NCBI GenBank assembly: GCA_003248805.1
Contig: QFQY01000011.1
Location: forward strand, 1 to 64,000
Reading direction: 5' to 3'
Length of the DNA: 64,000 nt
Origin: Chelatococcus sp.
Lineage (GTDB): Bacteria > Pseudomonadota > Alphaproteobacteria > Rhizobiales > Beijerinckiaceae
Under the pieces are notes generated by a model that saw only the letters and a program-made list of their open reading frames with translations, had not been told where the DNA came from and did not search any database. Of the stretch, positions 42,105-51,065 are shown piece after piece (positions within the stretch are counted from its first letter, which is position 1; the number at the start of each line of letters is the position of its first letter). Both the position numbers and the translations under genes were made by a program.

Positions 42105-42191
42105 GTCATTGCGAGCGTAGCGAAGCAATCCAGGGAACCGCTGCGCTCTGCGAAGCTGGATTGCTTCGTCGCTTTGCTCCTCGCAATGACG
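42105..42191. repeat. Family B palindromic repeat upstream of the DUF808 gene
   Basis: GTCATTGCGAGCGTAGCGAAGCAATCCAG through TGGATTGCTTCGTCGC to CTCGCAATGACG, between two co-oriented genes. Confidence 0.9.
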
Positions 42192-42253
42192 GACCGTGGT
42201 TCAGGCCGATCGAAACCTGATCTAGAGTGCGGTCTCACGCTCGGGAGGGCCAT

Positions 42254-43210
42254 GTGGCTTCGGGTCTGCTCGCACTGCTCGACGACGTCGCCGCCATCGC
42301 CAAGGTCGCGGCCGCGTCGGTCGACGACGTCATGGGCCAGGCCGCGAAGGCCGGCACCAAGGCGGCGGGCGTCGTGATCGACGATGCCGCCGTGACGCCG
42401 CGCTACGCGGTCGGCTTTGCGGCGGATCGCGAACTGCCGATCGTCTGGCGCATCGCGCTCGGCTCGCTGCGCAACAAGCTGCTGTTCCTGCTGCCGGGCG
42501 CGCTCGTGCTCGCCCTCGTCGCGCCCTGGGCCATCACGCCGCTGCTGATGGCGGGCGGCGTCTATCTCTGCTTCGAGGGGGCGGAGAAGCTCGTCGACGC
42601 CGTCATGCCGCACCATGAGCCGTCGGGCGCCTCCGGTGCCGCGGTCCTCGATGCCGACGCGCTCGAGAACCAGAAGGTCGCGAGCGCGATCAAGACCGAT
42701 TTCATCCTCTCCGCCGAGATCATGGCGATCACGCTTTCGACGGTGTCGGAAGCCTCGTTCTGGACGCAGGCCATCGTTCTGGCGGTGGTCGGGATCGGCA
42801 TCACGGTGGCGGTCTATGGCGCGGTGGCGCTGATCGTGAAAGCGGACGATGCCGGCGTCGTGCTGGCGCGGCAGGGCAGCGCGATCCTGCGCTGGTTCGG
42901 GCGCGGGCTGGTCCAGGGCATGCCGCACTTCCTCGCCGCCCTGGCCGCCGTCGGCACGGCCGCCATGCTGTGGGTCGGCGGGGGCATCATCATTCACGGC
43001 CTCGAGGTCTTCGGCCTCGGAGGGATCGCCCATGCCGTGCATGACGTCGCGGCCGGCGCCGCGCTCTCGCTGCCCGCCTTCGCCGGGGCGGTCGAGTGGC
43101 TGGTGGGCGCGGTGCTCGCGGCGGTGTTCGGTCTCGTCGTCGGAGGCGCGGCGATCGTCGTGATGCACTATGCCGTGGAGCCCGCGCTCAGGCTCGCGCG
43201 CAGCGGCTGA
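42254..43210 (+). CDS. DUF808 family inner-membrane protein
   Basis: A 318-residue membrane protein of the DUF808 (YedI-like) family. The N-terminal soluble stretch is ASGLLALLDDVAAIAKVAAASVDDVMGQAAKAGTKAAGVVIDDAAVTPRYAVGF. Hydrophobic segments include LLFLLPGALVLALVAPWAI, AIVLAVVGIGITVAVYGAVALIV and the C-terminal helices. The GTG at 42254 is chosen because it gives the conserved N-terminus and has GGGAGGG 6 bp upstream. Function unknown. Confidence 0.88.
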   Translation: MASGLLALLDDVAAIAKVAAASVDDVMGQAAKAGTKAAGVVIDDAAVTPRYAVGFAADRELPIVWRIALGSLRNKLLFLLPGALVLALVAPWAITPLLMAGGVYLCFEGAEKLVDAVMPHHEPSGASGAAVLDADALENQKVASAIKTDFILSAEIMAITLSTVSEASFWTQAIVLAVVGIGITVAVYGAVALIVKADDAGVVLARQGSAILRWFGRGLVQGMPHFLAALAAVGTAAMLWVGGGIIIHGLEVFGLGGIAHAVHDVAAGAALSLPAFAGAVEWLVGAVLAAVFGLVVGGAAIVVMHYAVEPALRLARSG

Positions 43211-43237
43211 GGCCGTCCGCGTCCCCGCCGCGCGCGC

Positions 43238-43927
43238 TCAGTCCAGCCAGGTCGTGAAGGCCTCGACGGGCGCGCGCTCGGGGACGAGCCGGTTGGCCGG
43301 TGCCTCGGGATCGGCCTTGCCGAGCGCGATGCCGCAGACGACGATCTCGTCCTCGGGGATGGCGAGTTCGGCTTTCACGATGGCGTGGAAACTCGCGAAG
43401 ATCGCCTGCGGGCAGGAGTTCAGGCCATGGCCCTGCGCGAGGGTCAGGACGTTCTGAACGAACATGCCGAGATCGAGCCAGGAGCCGATCTCCAGATCGC
43501 GGTCGATGGTGAGCATCAGCGCGACGGGCGCGTCGAAGAAGCGCAGATTGGCGGCCGTCTGCCGCTTCATGCCCTCGACATCGCCTTTGACGACGCCGAG
43601 CAGGCCGTAGAGGTCCCAGCCGACCTTGCGGCGCCGCGACAGATAGGGCTCGCGGAAGGTCTCCGGATAGTAGCGGTATTCCTCGGCCGGCGGACGGCCA
43701 CCGGCCTCGAGCGCCGCCAGCAGCGCGGCCTCCAGGCGCCGCCTGGCGAGGGGCCCGATGACGCGGACTTTCCAGGGCTGCATGTTGGTGCCGGAGGGCG
43801 CCTGCGCGGCGATGGAGAGGATGCGCCGGACGAGGGCCGGATCGACGGGGTCGGGCAGGAAGGCGCGCACGGCGCGGCGCGAGGCGATGGCGTGCTCGAC
43901 GGGATTTTGTCCTTCGTGGCTGCTCAC
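43238..43927 (-). CDS. Nitroreductase family protein
   Basis: A 229-residue FMN-dependent oxidoreductase. The FMN-binding start ASRRAVRAFLPDPVDPALVRRILSIAAQAPSGTNMQPWKVRVI and the C-terminal CGIALGKADPEAPANRLVPERAPVEAF are diagnostic. The natural substrate (quinone, nitro compound or other) is not predictable. It lies 31 bp downstream of the FAD oxidase gene on the same strand. Confidence 0.9.
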   Translation of the reverse strand: MSSHEGQNPVEHAIASRRAVRAFLPDPVDPALVRRILSIAAQAPSGTNMQPWKVRVIGPLARRRLEAALLAALEAGGRPPAEEYRYYPETFREPYLSRRRKVGWDLYGLLGVVKGDVEGMKRQTAANLRFFDAPVALMLTIDRDLEIGSWLDLGMFVQNVLTLAQGHGLNSCPQAIFASFHAIVKAELAIPEDEIVVCGIALGKADPEAPANRLVPERAPVEAFTTWLD

Positions 43928-43958
43928 GGCGTCGGTCTCCCCGCTGCTGGATATCGTT

Positions 43959-45350
43959 TCAGGGCGCCAGGATACGGCCCCGGTTGAGAAGCCCCGCCGG
44001 GTCGAGCGAGCGCTTCAACGTGGCCATGAGGGCGATCTCCTCGGCCGAGCGGCTCATGCCGAGATAGGGGCGCTTCAGCACGCCGACGCCGTGCTCCGCC
44101 GAGATGCTGCCGTGCATCTCGCGCACGAGTTCGTAGACGATCGTCGCCAGGCCGGCTCGCACGCTGTCGAGAACGGTCGAATGGATCGAGATGTGCAGGT
44201 TGCTGTCGGCGAGGTGCCCGAAGACGATGAGCTCGGCCTGCGCGTGATGGGCGGCGACGCGCTCGCGCAGCAGCGCGATCGCCCGCTCGATCGCGGCCAG
44301 CGGGATGCTGACGTCGAAATGCACGCCGGGCGGCATGACCCGGTAGAACTCGTAATTGCCCTCGCGGTAGGCCCAGAAGCGCTCCCGCTCGCGGCTCGAC
44401 TGGGCGATCAGCGCGTCCTCGACGAGGCCGTCCTCGATCAGGTCCGAAAGGGCTTCGGCGAAGGCCGCCGGGCCCGCTTCGCCCGCGCCCATCGCCGCCT
44501 CGACGATCAGCGTGACCTCGGCCGGCCGGGCGAAGGGGCAGGGCATGGCGACATGCTCGGCGGCGGCGCGCATATATTCCGGCCACATCGCCTCGAAGGC
44601 GAGGAGGCCGCCGCCTAGACGCGCTTCGACGCGGTTCAGCGCCGCGAGCGCCTTCTGCGTGCTCGCGGCGGAGCAGAAGGCGGTCTGAACCCCGCTGATC
44701 GCCGGCTGCAGGGCGAGCAGCACGCGGGTGACGACGCCGAGCGTGCCCTCGCTGCCGATGAAGAGCTGGGTCCAGTCGTAGCCGGCATTGTTCTTCACCA
44801 CCTTTTCGAGATGGCGGACGATGCGCCCGTCGGCGAGCACGACCTCGAGCCCCAGCACGTTGCGGCGGGTCATGCCGTAGCGCAGCACCTGGACGCCACC
44901 GGCATTGGTCGCGACATTGCCGCCGATGGTGCAGCTGCCGCGGGCGCCGAGATCGACGCCGTAGAGAAAGCCGGCCTCCGCCGCCTTCTCCTGCACCACC
45001 GCCAGCGGCGTGCCGGCGAGGACGGTCATGGTGCGGCTGACGGGGTCGATCTCCTCGACGCCGCTCATCTTCTCCAGCGAGAGCGCGATCTCGCCCTCGG
45101 CCGGCGTCGCACCGCCGGCGAGCCCGGTCATGCCGCCCTGGACGACGACCGGCAGCGAGAAGCGGTTGCAGATCGCGAGGATCGCCGCGACCGCCTCCGT
45201 CGTCCTCGGCATCACGAGAGCGGCCGGCGGGTGTGCGGGAAGCCGGGAGGCGTCCCGCTGGTTGCGCGCGGGGATGGCCTCGCCCGTCATGAGCCTGCCC
45301 GGGCCGGCAGCGTCCGCCAGTGCGGCAAGGGCGTCGGCGGGAATGGTCAT
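43959..45350 (-). CDS. FAD-linked 2-hydroxyacid dehydrogenase/oxidase (GlcD/D2HGDH-like)
   Basis: A 463-residue VAO-fold flavoprotein. The PP-loop FAD domain (PVVVQGGMTGLAGGATPAEGEIALSLEKM; GVDLGARGSCTIGGNVATNAGGVQVLRYGMTRRNVLGLEVVLADG) is followed by a C-terminal cap domain with the metal-site motif SAEHGVGVLKRPYLG, as in D-lactate, glycolate and D-2-hydroxyglutarate dehydrogenases. It oxidises a D-2-hydroxyacid to the ketoacid; which acid cannot be told from the sequence. Confidence 0.88.
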   Translation of the reverse strand: MTIPADALAALADAAGPGRLMTGEAIPARNQRDASRLPAHPPAALVMPRTTEAVAAILAICNRFSLPVVVQGGMTGLAGGATPAEGEIALSLEKMSGVEEIDPVSRTMTVLAGTPLAVVQEKAAEAGFLYGVDLGARGSCTIGGNVATNAGGVQVLRYGMTRRNVLGLEVVLADGRIVRHLEKVVKNNAGYDWTQLFIGSEGTLGVVTRVLLALQPAISGVQTAFCSAASTQKALAALNRVEARLGGGLLAFEAMWPEYMRAAAEHVAMPCPFARPAEVTLIVEAAMGAGEAGPAAFAEALSDLIEDGLVEDALIAQSSRERERFWAYREGNYEFYRVMPPGVHFDVSIPLAAIERAIALLRERVAAHHAQAELIVFGHLADSNLHISIHSTVLDSVRAGLATIVYELVREMHGSISAEHGVGVLKRPYLGMSRSAEEIALMATLKRSLDPAGLLNRGRILAP

Positions 45351-45392
45351 CGCTTCGTCCTTCCCGCCTCGCGCCGGCCCCGCCCCGCGCCG

Positions 45393-47102
45393 TCAGCCGG
45401 CCTTGCGGGCTTCGACGAAGGCGGCATGCTCGTCCACGAGCCCTCCCGCCAGCGCCTTGGCGATGAGGGCGCGGGTGTTGGCGATGCCGTAGATCGCGGC
45501 GAAGGAGCCGAAGCGCGGGCCCTGGTCCTCGCCGAACAGCACCTGGTAGATGGCTTTCCACCACTCGCCCGAGACGCCGGGACGCTCGGGCGTCGCGCCC
45601 TTGGCGGCGAGGTTCTGGTAGCGTGGGATCGCGCGGGCGACGTCGAGCGCCGCGTCCTGCACCATCTCGGCGGTGGCGTCGGCCGGGAGCCTGGCGAGCG
45701 TCGCGTCGAGCGCGGCGAAGGCTGCCGCTTCCGTCTCGTCGGCGGTGCGGTAGCGCTTGGCCGGCTTCACGAAGTCGCGGAAATAGCGAAGCGCGTAGCC
45801 GACCAGCGCGTCGAGCCGCGGATGGGTCGCCGGCGAGATGGCGGGGGCGTAGCGCTGGAGAAAGCCCCACAGCACCGCCTTGTCCTCCGAGTTGGCCACC
45901 GCGACGAGGTTCATCAGCAGGCCGAAGGTGACCTGCGTCTTCACCACATTGTCGCCCTCGCCGGCGGAGACGACCTCCGGGGCCGGCGGCTCGCCGTCAT
46001 GGAGGTGCCAGACCGGGTTGCCGAGGCGGTTCTTCCAGTCCTGCCGCTCATAGCCGCCGAGGAACTGGAGATATTCGTCGATGGCGCGCGGGATGACGTC
46101 GAAATGCAGCTTCTTCGCCTCGCGCGGGCGCTGGAACATGTAGAGCGCCAGGCTTTCCGGAGGGCCGTATTCGAGCCATTCCTCGATCGTCAGGCCATTG
46201 CCCTTCGACTTCGAGATCTTCTGGCCCTGCTCGTCGAGGAAGAGCTCGTAGTTGAAGCCCTCCGGCGGCGTGCCGTCGAGCGCTCGGGCGATCTGCGAGG
46301 AGACCTTGACGGAGTCGATCAGGTCCTTGCCGGCCATCTCGTAGTCGATGCCGAGCGCGACCCAGCGCATCGCCCAGTCGGGCTTCCACTGCAGCTTGAC
46401 ATGCCCGCCGGTGACCGGGGTGACGATGCGCTCGCCCGTCGTCGGATCGGCCCAGGCGATGGTCCCGGCGGCGACGTCGACCTCGTCGATCGGCACCTGC
46501 ATGACGACGCGCGTCACCGGGTGGATCGGCAGGAACGGCGAATAGGTCGCCGCCCGCTCCTCGCGCAGCGTCGGCAGCATGATCTTCATGATCGCGTCGT
46601 AGCGCGCGAGCATCTTCAGCAGCGTCGCGTCGAACTCGCCGGCGCGGTAGCTGTCGGTCGAGGACTTGAACTCGTAGTCGAAGCCGAAGCGGTCGAGGAA
46701 GGCGCGCAGCCGGGCGTTGTTGTGGCGGCCGAACGAATCATGCGTGCCGAAGGGGTCCGGCACCTCCGTCAGCGGCTTGCCGAGATTGGCGGCGAGCAGC
46801 TCCTTGTTCGGAACGTTGTCGGGCACCTTGCGCAGGCCGTCCATGTCGTCCGAGAAGGCGATGAGCCGCGTCGGCACGGCGTCGCCGGTGAGCACGCGAA
46901 AGGCGTGGCGCACCATCGAGGTCCGCGCCACCTCGCCGAAGGTGCCGATGTGAGGCAGTCCCGAGGGGCCGTAGCCGGTCTCGAAGATCACCTCCTTCTT
47001 CCCCGATTTCTCGATCCGCGCCACGAGCTTGCGAGCTTCCTCGAACGGCCAGGCGGCCGAACGCTGGGCGGCATCCACAAGGGTGGGGTCGAAAACGGGC
47101 AT
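45393..47102 (-). CDS. lysS: Class I lysyl-tRNA synthetase
   Basis: A 569-residue class I LysRS (lysK/lysS type), the form typical of archaea and alphaproteobacteria, which charges tRNA-Lys. The HIGH motif appears as PHIG (GYGPSGLPHIGTFGE, residues 50-53) and the KMSKS motif as KISKSKGNG. The ATG at 47102 gives the conserved start MPVFDPTLVDAAQRSAAWPFEEA; the open frame extending to 47336 only translates the neighbouring palindromic repeat. Divergent from the M20 amidohydrolase. Confidence 0.95.
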   Translation of the reverse strand: MPVFDPTLVDAAQRSAAWPFEEARKLVARIEKSGKKEVIFETGYGPSGLPHIGTFGEVARTSMVRHAFRVLTGDAVPTRLIAFSDDMDGLRKVPDNVPNKELLAANLGKPLTEVPDPFGTHDSFGRHNNARLRAFLDRFGFDYEFKSSTDSYRAGEFDATLLKMLARYDAIMKIMLPTLREERAATYSPFLPIHPVTRVVMQVPIDEVDVAAGTIAWADPTTGERIVTPVTGGHVKLQWKPDWAMRWVALGIDYEMAGKDLIDSVKVSSQIARALDGTPPEGFNYELFLDEQGQKISKSKGNGLTIEEWLEYGPPESLALYMFQRPREAKKLHFDVIPRAIDEYLQFLGGYERQDWKNRLGNPVWHLHDGEPPAPEVVSAGEGDNVVKTQVTFGLLMNLVAVANSEDKAVLWGFLQRYAPAISPATHPRLDALVGYALRYFRDFVKPAKRYRTADETEAAAFAALDATLARLPADATAEMVQDAALDVARAIPRYQNLAAKGATPERPGVSGEWWKAIYQVLFGEDQGPRFGSFAAIYGIANTRALIAKALAGGLVDEHAAFVEARKAG

Positions 47103-47199
47103 TTGGGCTGGTGTCCTCTCCGGTGCGGCTTCGGAATGTGGAGAAACCGGCCTTTCGCAGATCGCGAAGGGCCGCGTCAATGTATGCGTGCGCGCTTGC

Positions 47200-47275
47200 G
47201 TCATGCTCGGGCTCGACCCGAGCATCTCCTCGACACGATTCTCGGGTCTGCGCTTCGCTTCGCCCGAGAATGACG
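47200..47275. repeat. Family A palindromic repeat between lysS and the M20 amidohydrolase
   Basis: GTCATGCTCGGGCTCGACCCGAGCATCTC followed by ATTCTCGGGTCTGCGCTTCGC and GCCCGAGAATGAC. It occupies the shared divergent upstream region of two genes, so promoters must lie beside or within it. Confidence 0.9.
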
Positions 47276-47350
47276 GCCTTCGTCTTGCCATGCTTGCGAT
47301 GCGGCTCCGGCCGTATAGGTTCGCCCGCTCAAGCACGAAGGACTCCCGCC

Positions 47351-48517
47351 TTGGACCGCGACCTCCACGAAACGCTCACCGCCTGGCGCCGACATCTGCA
47401 CGCCCATCCGGAACTCGGCCGCCACGAACAGGCGACGAGCGCCTTCGTGCAGGAGAAACTGACCGAACTCGGCATTCCGTTCGTCGCGGGAGTCGGCGGA
47501 CATGGCGTGGTGGCGACGTTGAAGCGCGGCAGTTCCGAACGCTCCGTCGGCCTGCGCGGCGACATGGACGCGCTGCCGATCGAGGAGGCGAACGACCTGC
47601 CCTACAAGTCCGTGACGCCGAAGGTGATGCATGCCTGCGGCCATGACGGGCACACGGCTTCGCTTCTCGGTGCCGCAGCCCTGCTGTCGAAGGACGAGAG
47701 CTGGAGCGGCACGGTTCATCTCGTGTTCCAGCCGGCCGAGGAAGGCGCCGGCGGCGCGCTGGCGATGCTCGCCGACGGCGTGCTGGAGCGCTTCCCGATG
47801 GAACGCATCTTCGCCTTCCACAACTGGCCGGGGCTGGAGGCCGGCACGGTCGCGGTGCATCGCGGGCCGGTGATGGCCGAGCCCGGGCGGTTCAAGATCA
47901 CCCTCGACGGCACCGCCGGTCACGCGGCCAAGCCGGAGCTGACGCGGGACCCGATCGTGGCCATGGGGCACCTGATCGTCGCGCTGCAGACAATCGTGGC
48001 GCGCAATGTCGACCCGATGGAGGCGGCCGTCGTCTCGATCGGCCAGATCCATGGCGGGCTCGCTTCCAACCAGATCCCGACCCGCGTCTGGATCGAGGGC
48101 ACCTACCGCACCTTCGTGCCGGCGGTGCGCGATCGCGTGCTGGCCCGCATCAGGGGGATCGCGGAGAACATCGCCGCGACCTTCGAGGTGACGGCGCAGG
48201 TCGAATTCACGCTCGGCGGCCTCGCCACGGTCAACACGCCGCTGGAGGAGGAGATCGCCGCCAACGCCGCCGTCGCCGCCGGCCTCTCGCTGAGGCGCGA
48301 CCTGAAGGCGAGCGGCACGGGCGAGGATTTCGCGCATTTCCTCGAAAGGCTGCCCGGCGCCTATGTCTGGATCGGCAACGGGCCGGCGAAGGACGGCGGC
48401 GAGTTGCACAACGATCGCTACGACTTCAACGACGCCATCCTGCCGGCGACGGCGGGATGGATGGCGCAGGTGGCCAAGACGTCGCTCGCCAGCAACGCGC
48501 CGGCGGATCAGGTTTGA
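47351..48517 (+). CDS. M20D-family amidohydrolase (hippurate/N-acyl amino acid hydrolase-like)
   Basis: A 388-residue dinuclear zinc amidohydrolase. RRHLHAHPELGRHE, the metal-binding MHACGHDGH (Cys96, His98) and VFQPAEEGAGGALAML are the M20D/AbgA-type motifs. It hydrolyses an N-acyl or amide bond of an amino-acid conjugate in the cytoplasm (no signal peptide). Start is a TTG at 47351 with AAGGA about 10 bp upstream. Confidence 0.9.
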   Translation: MDRDLHETLTAWRRHLHAHPELGRHEQATSAFVQEKLTELGIPFVAGVGGHGVVATLKRGSSERSVGLRGDMDALPIEEANDLPYKSVTPKVMHACGHDGHTASLLGAAALLSKDESWSGTVHLVFQPAEEGAGGALAMLADGVLERFPMERIFAFHNWPGLEAGTVAVHRGPVMAEPGRFKITLDGTAGHAAKPELTRDPIVAMGHLIVALQTIVARNVDPMEAAVVSIGQIHGGLASNQIPTRVWIEGTYRTFVPAVRDRVLARIRGIAENIAATFEVTAQVEFTLGGLATVNTPLEEEIAANAAVAAGLSLRRDLKASGTGEDFAHFLERLPGAYVWIGNGPAKDGGELHNDRYDFNDAILPATAGWMAQVAKTSLASNAPADQV

Positions 48518-48528
48518 ACGGCGGGGGC

Positions 48529-48604
48529 GTCATGCTCGGGCTCGACCCGAGCATCTCCTGATCGAGATTCTCGGGTCTGCGCTTCGCTACGCCCGAGAAT
48601 GACG
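48529..48604. repeat. Family A palindromic repeat between convergent genes
   Basis: Almost identical to the copy at 47200-47275. It fills the 94-bp gap between the convergent amidohydrolase and binding-protein genes, where it could act as a bidirectional transcript end. Confidence 0.9.
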
Positions 48605-48611
48605 GGTAACT

Positions 48612-49442
48612 TCAGAACGGGCTGACCGGGAAGAACCGCAGATAGAGACGGGCATAGGTGCCGTCGTCCCAGAGCGATTGCAGGGCATAGTCGAGCCCGC
48701 GCTTCAGGGCGACGTCGTCCTTGCGCGTCAGGAAGGCCACGCCTTCGCCGAAATAGCGGCTCTCCAGGAAGGGGCCGCCGGCGAAGGCGAAATCGCCGCC
48801 GCCGCTGCCGCCCAGCAGCAGGGAGAGGGCGATGCCGTCGGCGAAGAGATACTCGGCCTCGCCGCTGCGCAGGCTCGCGATGGCGGCGGGGAGCGTCTCG
48901 CTCTCGCGGCGCTGGACGAAGGGAAGCAGCGTTTCGAGGAACGCCTGATGCGCCGTGCCGGCGACGACCGCGACGCGCTTGCCACGCAGCGAGAGCGTGT
49001 CGAGTTCGGGCTGGGCATTGGCGCGGGTGGTGAGAAAGCGGGCCGGCGCGCGAAAATAGGTCTGGCTCGCGAGGAAGCGCCGGCGCAGTTCGGGCGTCAG
49101 GTTGAAGGCGGCGCCGAGCACATCGCCCCGGCCTTCGGCGAGGGAATCCGCCAGCGTGTCGAAGCGGCGCGCCTGGATCGTGCAGTTCCAGCCCAGCCTC
49201 TCGCAGGCGGCGCGCGCGAGCTCGACCGAGAAGCCGGTGAGCTCGCCCTCGGCCGTCGCGAAATGCAGCGGCGGGTAGTCGTCGTCGGTGAGGAAGCGCA
49301 CGACGCGCGGCGGACCGGGCTCGGGACGGTCGACGCGGATGCGAGGGTCCCAGAAATTCGGGACGGCGACGCGCGGACGCTCCTGCGCCGTCGCGGGCAG
49401 GCCGATGCAGAGCAGCAGGAGCAGGGCGACGAGGCGAAGCAT
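48612..49442 (-). CDS. Periplasmic amino-acid-type binding protein (SBP family 3)
   Basis: A 276-residue exported protein with a signal peptide (MLRLVALLLLLCIGLPATAQ) and a SBP_bac_3 fold: VVRFLTDDDYPPLHFATAEGELTGFSVELARAACERLGWNCTIQ, LADSLAEGRGDVLGAAFNLTPELRRRFLASQTYFRAPARFL. No permease or ATPase gene lies next to it, so it is either an orphan component or works with a transporter elsewhere. Ligand unknown. Confidence 0.85.
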   Translation of the reverse strand: MLRLVALLLLLCIGLPATAQERPRVAVPNFWDPRIRVDRPEPGPPRVVRFLTDDDYPPLHFATAEGELTGFSVELARAACERLGWNCTIQARRFDTLADSLAEGRGDVLGAAFNLTPELRRRFLASQTYFRAPARFLTTRANAQPELDTLSLRGKRVAVVAGTAHQAFLETLLPFVQRRESETLPAAIASLRSGEAEYLFADGIALSLLLGGSGGGDFAFAGGPFLESRYFGEGVAFLTRKDDVALKRGLDYALQSLWDDGTYARLYLRFFPVSPF

Positions 49443-49492
49443 CGCTGAGCATCTGGCGCTGGATGCGGCGGAGGATCAAGAGGTCGAAGGGC

Positions 49493-49585
49493 GTCATGCT
49501 CGGGCTTGACCCGAGCACCTCGTCAACCAGCGCCTTCTCGTCCTGAGATTCTCGGGTCGAAGCTTTGCTTCGCCCGAGAATGACG
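49493..49585. repeat. Family A palindromic repeat downstream of uxuB
   Basis: GTCATGCTCGGGCTTGACCCGAGCA at the left and ATTCTCGGGTCGAAGCTTTGCTTCGCCCGAGAATGAC at the right, within the 153-bp gap. Confidence 0.9.
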
Positions 49586-49595
49586 GCGAAGTGCT

Positions 49596-51065
49596 TTATG
49601 CCAGCCCGGCCGCCGTCGCCTTCGCCCCCTTCTCGAACAGGGTCCCGAGATGAGCGATCACCGGCCCGGTGAAGCGCTCCTCGCGCGGCAGGTCGGCGCC
49701 GAAGATCGCCTCGATGCCGAGCAGGGCGGTGGCCAGCGCCTGCGCGTCGCGGCCGGTCCTGGCGGTCGCCTGCGCGAACTGCGCCGCGAGCGGGTCGCGC
49801 ACGTCGATGGGGGCGCCCTTCTCGTCCGTGCCGGAGACGTAGGCCATCCAGGCGGCGACGCCCAATGCGAGACGGTCGATGGGCGCGCCGGCCTTCAGCC
49901 GGTCGCGGATCGTGCCGAGCAGGCGCTGTGGCAGCTTCTGCGAGCCGTCCATGGCGATCTGCCAGGTGCGGTGGCGGATCGCCGGATTGCGGAAGCGGGC
50001 GAGGAGCGCCCTGGCGTAATCCGTCAGGGCGACGCCCTCGGGCGCGGGCACGGTCGGGATGATCTCGGCCCAGAGCCCTTCGAGGAAACGGGCGAGGACG
50101 GGATCGCCGCTCGCATCGGCCACCGTCTCGTGCCCGGCGAGATAGCCGAGATAGGCGAGCGAGGAATGCGCGCCGTTCAGCATGCGCAGCTTCATGAACT
50201 CGAAGGGCGCCACGTTTGTCACGAGTTGCGCGCCCGCCGCGTCCCAGCGCGGGCGGCCGGCGACGAAGACGTCCTCGATCGCCCATTGCCGGAAGGGCTC
50301 GCCGATCACGGGAGCGGCGTCGCCCGCGCCGAGCAGAGCGGCGACCTCGGCGATGTCGCTCTCGGTCGTGGCCGGCACGATGCGGTCGACCATGGTCGAG
50401 GGGAAGGCGCCCTCGGCCTCGATCCAGGCGCTGAGCCTGTCGTCGGTCAGTGCCGCGAAGTCGCGCACGAGCCCGGCGAGCACCCTGCCGTTATGGGGAA
50501 GATTGTCGCAGCAGAGCGTGGTGAAGGGGGCAAGGCCGGCGGCGCGACGAGCCCGCAAGCCCGCCACGATCAGCCCGACCGCCGAGCGCGGCGCGTCCGG
50601 GTCGGCGAGGTCGTGGACGATGTCCGGATGGTCGGCCTTGAGGCGGCCGCTGGCCGGATCGTGGCAATAGCCCTTCTCGGTGACTGTGAGGGAGACGATC
50701 CGTGTTGCGGGCGCGGCCAATCGCGCGACCAGCGCCGCCGGGCTCTCGGGCGCGACCAGCACGTCGAGCACCGAGCCGACGACGCGCAGCTCGGGTCCGG
50801 CGGGCGCGCGCTTCAGGAAGGTGTAGAGCCCGTCCTGCGGCTTCAGCCGGTCGCGCTGGTCGGGGCGCTGGAGGCTGGCGCCGACGATGCCCCAGGGGCC
50901 GAATTCGGCTTCCAGCGCGTCGTCGGTGTATTCGGCGAGGTGGGCGCGGGCGAAGGCGCCGAGGCCGAGATGGACGATGCCCGGCGTCAGGGCCGTGCGA
51001 TCATAGGCGGGGCGGCGGACGGATGCCGGCAGGCGCCCGAGCGTGGCGGTCGAGAGGCGGGTCAA
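49596..51065 (-). CDS. uxuB: Mannitol dehydrogenase family oxidoreductase, probable fructuronate reductase
   Basis: A 489-residue NAD-dependent polyol dehydrogenase (GIVHLGLGAFARAHLAEYTDDAL; LTVTEKGYCHDPASGRLKADHPDI; KLRMLNGAHSSLAYLGYLAGHETVADA). It is translationally coupled to uxaC, so reduction of D-fructuronate to D-mannonate is the likely reaction. Mannitol or arabinitol dehydrogenase is the alternative within the family. The TTG at 51065 overlaps the uxaC stop by 4 bp and gives the conserved N-terminus. No uxuA (mannonate dehydratase) is in the window. Confidence 0.85.
   Translation of the reverse strand: MTRLSTATLGRLPASVRRPAYDRTALTPGIVHLGLGAFARAHLAEYTDDALEAEFGPWGIVGASLQRPDQRDRLKPQDGLYTFLKRAPAGPELRVVGSVLDVLVAPESPAALVARLAAPATRIVSLTVTEKGYCHDPASGRLKADHPDIVHDLADPDAPRSAVGLIVAGLRARRAAGLAPFTTLCCDNLPHNGRVLAGLVRDFAALTDDRLSAWIEAEGAFPSTMVDRIVPATTESDIAEVAALLGAGDAAPVIGEPFRQWAIEDVFVAGRPRWDAAGAQLVTNVAPFEFMKLRMLNGAHSSLAYLGYLAGHETVADASGDPVLARFLEGLWAEIIPTVPAPEGVALTDYARALLARFRNPAIRHRTWQIAMDGSQKLPQRLLGTIRDRLKAGAPIDRLALGVAAWMAYVSGTDEKGAPIDVRDPLAAQFAQATARTGRDAQALATALLGIEAIFGADLPREERFTGPVIAHLGTLFEKGAKATAAGLA

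Noticed and set aside
47103..47336. N-terminal extension of lysyl-tRNA synthetase
   Set aside because: The extra 78 codons translate a palindromic repeat and the conserved start of the family is the ATG at 47102.
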